A DNA stretch of 8,750 bases from an uncultured Prevotellaceae bacterium (GTDB taxonomy: Bacteria > Bacteroidota > Bacteroidia > Bacteroidales > Bacteroidaceae). Both the position numbers and the translations under genes were made by a program. The stretch spans positions 1 through 8,750 of the forward strand of contig CAMKMK010000091.1 in NCBI GenBank assembly GCA_946413885.1, given 5' to 3'. This document shows, one piece after another, positions 6,962 to 8,750 of this stretch. The notes under the pieces are model-generated. The model searched no databases. It was not told the origin of the DNA and worked only from the letters and a program-made list of their open reading frames with translations. The stretch's first letter is position 1. Each line of letters opens with the position of its first letter.

Positions 6962-8750
6962 TTAATCACTTTGTTTTCCTTCTTTCAGAACCAGAGTTAT
7001 TGTTTTCCCTCTGACCGCATCAGATCCTGCGGGAATGTTTTGCTGTTGAACCTGTCCAGCACCGTTCAGACGAACCTTTAGTCCTCTTTGTTGCAAAAGG
7101 TACACAGCATCTTTGGCTCCCATTCCTATTACGTTAGGCACTTTATCCTCAGGTATCGTATCCACAATCTCTTCTTCTACGGGTACTTGACTTAACTTCA
7201 TCTTTTTTATGATGTCTTGTGCGTCTTGTTTGTTCCCCAAAGTGATTTCAGGAACATACACCGAATTGCTGTCTGCTGCGGTTTCAATGTTACGATGATC
7301 TCCTGAAGACATTACATATTCTGATATTTCACGGAAAACAGGACCACATTGACCACCGCCAGATGCTGGCAGGCCATTTTTCACGATGCATACGATACAG
7401 CTGTATTTGGGAGCATCGGAAGGATAATAGCCACAGAAGCTTACCATGTATCTGGGAATCCCACTGTGATAACCTCCACCATTTGCTTTGGCGATTTGAG
7501 CAGTACCGGTTTTTCCACTTACCTTGAACAGCTTTCCTCCATTTCCTGCTTTCTTGCCCAGGCCGCGGCTTACCACACGTTCCAGAATTAACTGGATGTT
7601 CTCCAGCGTCTTGGGGCTGCAAATTCTCTGTTTCAACACTTCTGTTGGATATTCCTTTACGACCAGGCCATCCTTCATTTCTGCTTTGATGAAACGGGGT
7701 TTTACCATCGTTCCTCCATTTGCAATAGCATTGTAGAAAGTCAATGTGCTGATGGGAGGCAGCATAGTCACGTAACCAATACTCATCCAAGGAAGATCTG
7801 TTTTACTCCAGTAGCGTTTAGTGTCTTTGGGATGAGGTACGATAGGTTCACCTTTTCCTTTGAATGGCAGATCCAACAACAGGCCGACTCCTTCTCGATT
7901 CAGACCTTGCACAAATTTCTCCGGCTGGTCGTGATATGCCTTATCAATCAATTTACTTACTCCGATGTTTGAACTGTATTCCAGGACCTGACTGACAGAA
8001 AGGGTTCCATATCCTCCCTTACGCCAGTTGTGATCTTTCATCCAGCGTCCGTGCATGTTGTATATTCCGCCTGTACAGTCTACCACATCATCCATATTGA
8101 TTACTCCATCTTCCAAACCGACCATGATGCTGGCAGTCTTGAAGGTTGAACCAGGTTCCATCAGGTCACTGATGGCATGGTTCTTCATTTCGTAATAGAG
8201 ACTGTCTTGTCCCCGTGTCATGTTGACGATAGCCTTCACGTCACCCGTAGCGACTTCCATCACGATGACAATACCCGTTTCACCCTTGATTTCCTTCAAC
8301 TTGTTCACGATGGCCTTTTCTGCCACATCCTGAATGTTTACGTCGATAGTGCTTACGATATCATGTCCGTCTTCAGGTTCTAAATCAGTGAAACTCAATC
8401 GTTTGTTTCTGATCTTGGTTCGATGGCTTATGCCAGGTTTTCCACTTAGAATACTGTCGAAACTCAACTCCAGTCCGTTCTTTGCAGCATCAGAGTCGCG
8501 ATACAGATCACCTAATGTTCTTATTGCCAGTCTCCCGTTAGGACGTATGCGTTTCATTTGTTCTTCCACGTAGAAGCCACCTTTGAAACTGCTTTCGCGC
8601 AGAAGAGGAAGCTCCTTGCATTCCTTGTATTGGATATAGGAAGCATGTCCTGGATAGATACGCCAAGCGTGTCTTCTTTTCTTTTTCCCCTCCATAAGCC
8701 GCTGACGGAACCACTCGGCACTCTTGTCGTGGAAGATGCTGGCAAGTCCC
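6962..8750 (-). CDS. ftsI: division-type class B penicillin-binding protein with C-terminal PASTA domain (FtsI/PBP3), 5' end missing
   Basis: Periplasmic, membrane-anchored D,D-transpeptidase that cross-links septal peptidoglycan. The frame stays open to the right edge: 595 codons are visible from 8749. The methionine at 8695 is not the start, because upstream codons still read as PBP sequence (KSAEWFRQRL). About 100-150 residues, including the transmembrane anchor, should lie beyond the window. The left part belongs to the N-terminal pedestal domain (8749 to about 8400). The transpeptidase domain carries all three catalytic motifs: SxxK as STFK (Ser codon 8147-8149, Lys 8138-8140), SxN as SSN (7967-7975) and KTG (7505-7513). 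A single PASTA domain beginning VPNVIGMGAKDA covers about 6983-7141. Its place at the head of murE-mraY-murD-ftsW supports the septal PBP rather than the elongation PBP2. No break or missing catalytic residue is seen. Confidence 0.95.
   Translation of the reverse strand, partial: GLASIFHDKSAEWFRQRLMEGKKKRRHAWRIYPGHASYIQYKECKELPLLRESSFKGGFYVEEQMKRIRPNGRLAIRTLGDLYRDSDAAKNGLELSFDSILSGKPGISHRTKIRNKRLSFTDLEPEDGHDIVSTIDVNIQDVAEKAIVNKLKEIKGETGIVIVMEVATGDVKAIVNMTRGQDSLYYEMKNHAISDLMEPGSTFKTASIMVGLEDGVINMDDVVDCTGGIYNMHGRWMKDHNWRKGGYGTLSVSQVLEYSSNIGVSKLIDKAYHDQPEKFVQGLNREGVGLLLDLPFKGKGEPIVPHPKDTKRYWSKTDLPWMSIGYVTMLPPISTLTFYNAIANGGTMVKPRFIKAEMKDGLVVKEYPTEVLKQRICSPKTLENIQLILERVVSRGLGKKAGNGGKLFKVSGKTGTAQIAKANGGGYHSGIPRYMVSFCGYYPSDAPKYSCIVCIVKNGLPASGGGQCGPVFREISEYVMSSGDHRNIETAADSNSVYVPEITLGNKQDAQDIIKKMKLSQVPVEEEIVDTIPEDKVPNVIGMGAKDAVYLLQQRGLKVRLNGAGQVQQQNIPAGSDAVRGKTITLVLKEGKQSD

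Noticed and set aside
7329..7790. 153-codon open frame on the minus strand in a second frame
   Set aside because: It overlaps the transpeptidase domain of ftsI, whose own frame carries the KTG motif; the product is rich in Trp, Cys and His and looks like a frame shadow.
8693..8695. Methionine codon as possible start of ftsI
   Set aside because: The frame continues upstream with PBP-like sequence to the window edge, and a start here would remove the membrane anchor and part of the pedestal domain.
8554..8745. 63-codon open frame on the minus strand near the right edge
   Set aside because: It overlaps ftsI in another frame; the ftsI frame there encodes recognisable PBP sequence.

Overview
The window is a stretch of the division and cell wall (dcw) cluster of a Bacteroidota bacterium, most likely a Bacteroidales member resembling Prevotella or Bacteroides. 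I base this on gene order and on protein features typical of that group: a long MraY of about 420 residues, an FtsW with ISKGGTA and ENLSTA in place of the proteobacterial motifs, a MurE very close to the Bacteroides type, and a C-terminal PASTA domain on the division transpeptidase. Genus is inference from remembered sequences, not a search.

Everything is encoded on the minus strand, so transcription runs from high to low coordinates. In that order the genes are ftsI (enters from the right edge, 5' end missing, to 6962), murE (6927-5467), mraY (5441-4179), murD (4170-2836), ftsW (2821-1586), murG (1567-452) and murC (436 to the left edge, 3' end missing). Gaps are 34, 25, 8, 14, 18 and 15 bases, with no room for another gene, a terminator or a substantial promoter, so this looks like one polycistronic unit. 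No stretch over 300 bases lacks a gene. I see no RNA gene, mobile element, CRISPR array or long repeat.

The genes form one pathway. MurC, MurD and MurE are Mur ligases that add L-Ala, D-Glu and the third residue to UDP-MurNAc; the DNPR motif in MurE predicts meso-diaminopimelate. MraY transfers the finished pentapeptide precursor to undecaprenyl phosphate (lipid I) and MurG adds GlcNAc (lipid II). FtsW polymerises lipid II and FtsI cross-links it at the septum. MurF, which adds D-Ala-D-Ala and often sits between murE and mraY in other phyla, is absent here and must be encoded elsewhere.

This is a conserved housekeeping region and I found no novel system. The points most worth checking are a MraY whose usual triple-histidine motif reads His-Asp-Ala and is followed by extra residues, a GTG start for mraY, and a mix of Shine-Dalgarno-like and A-rich leaders between genes.
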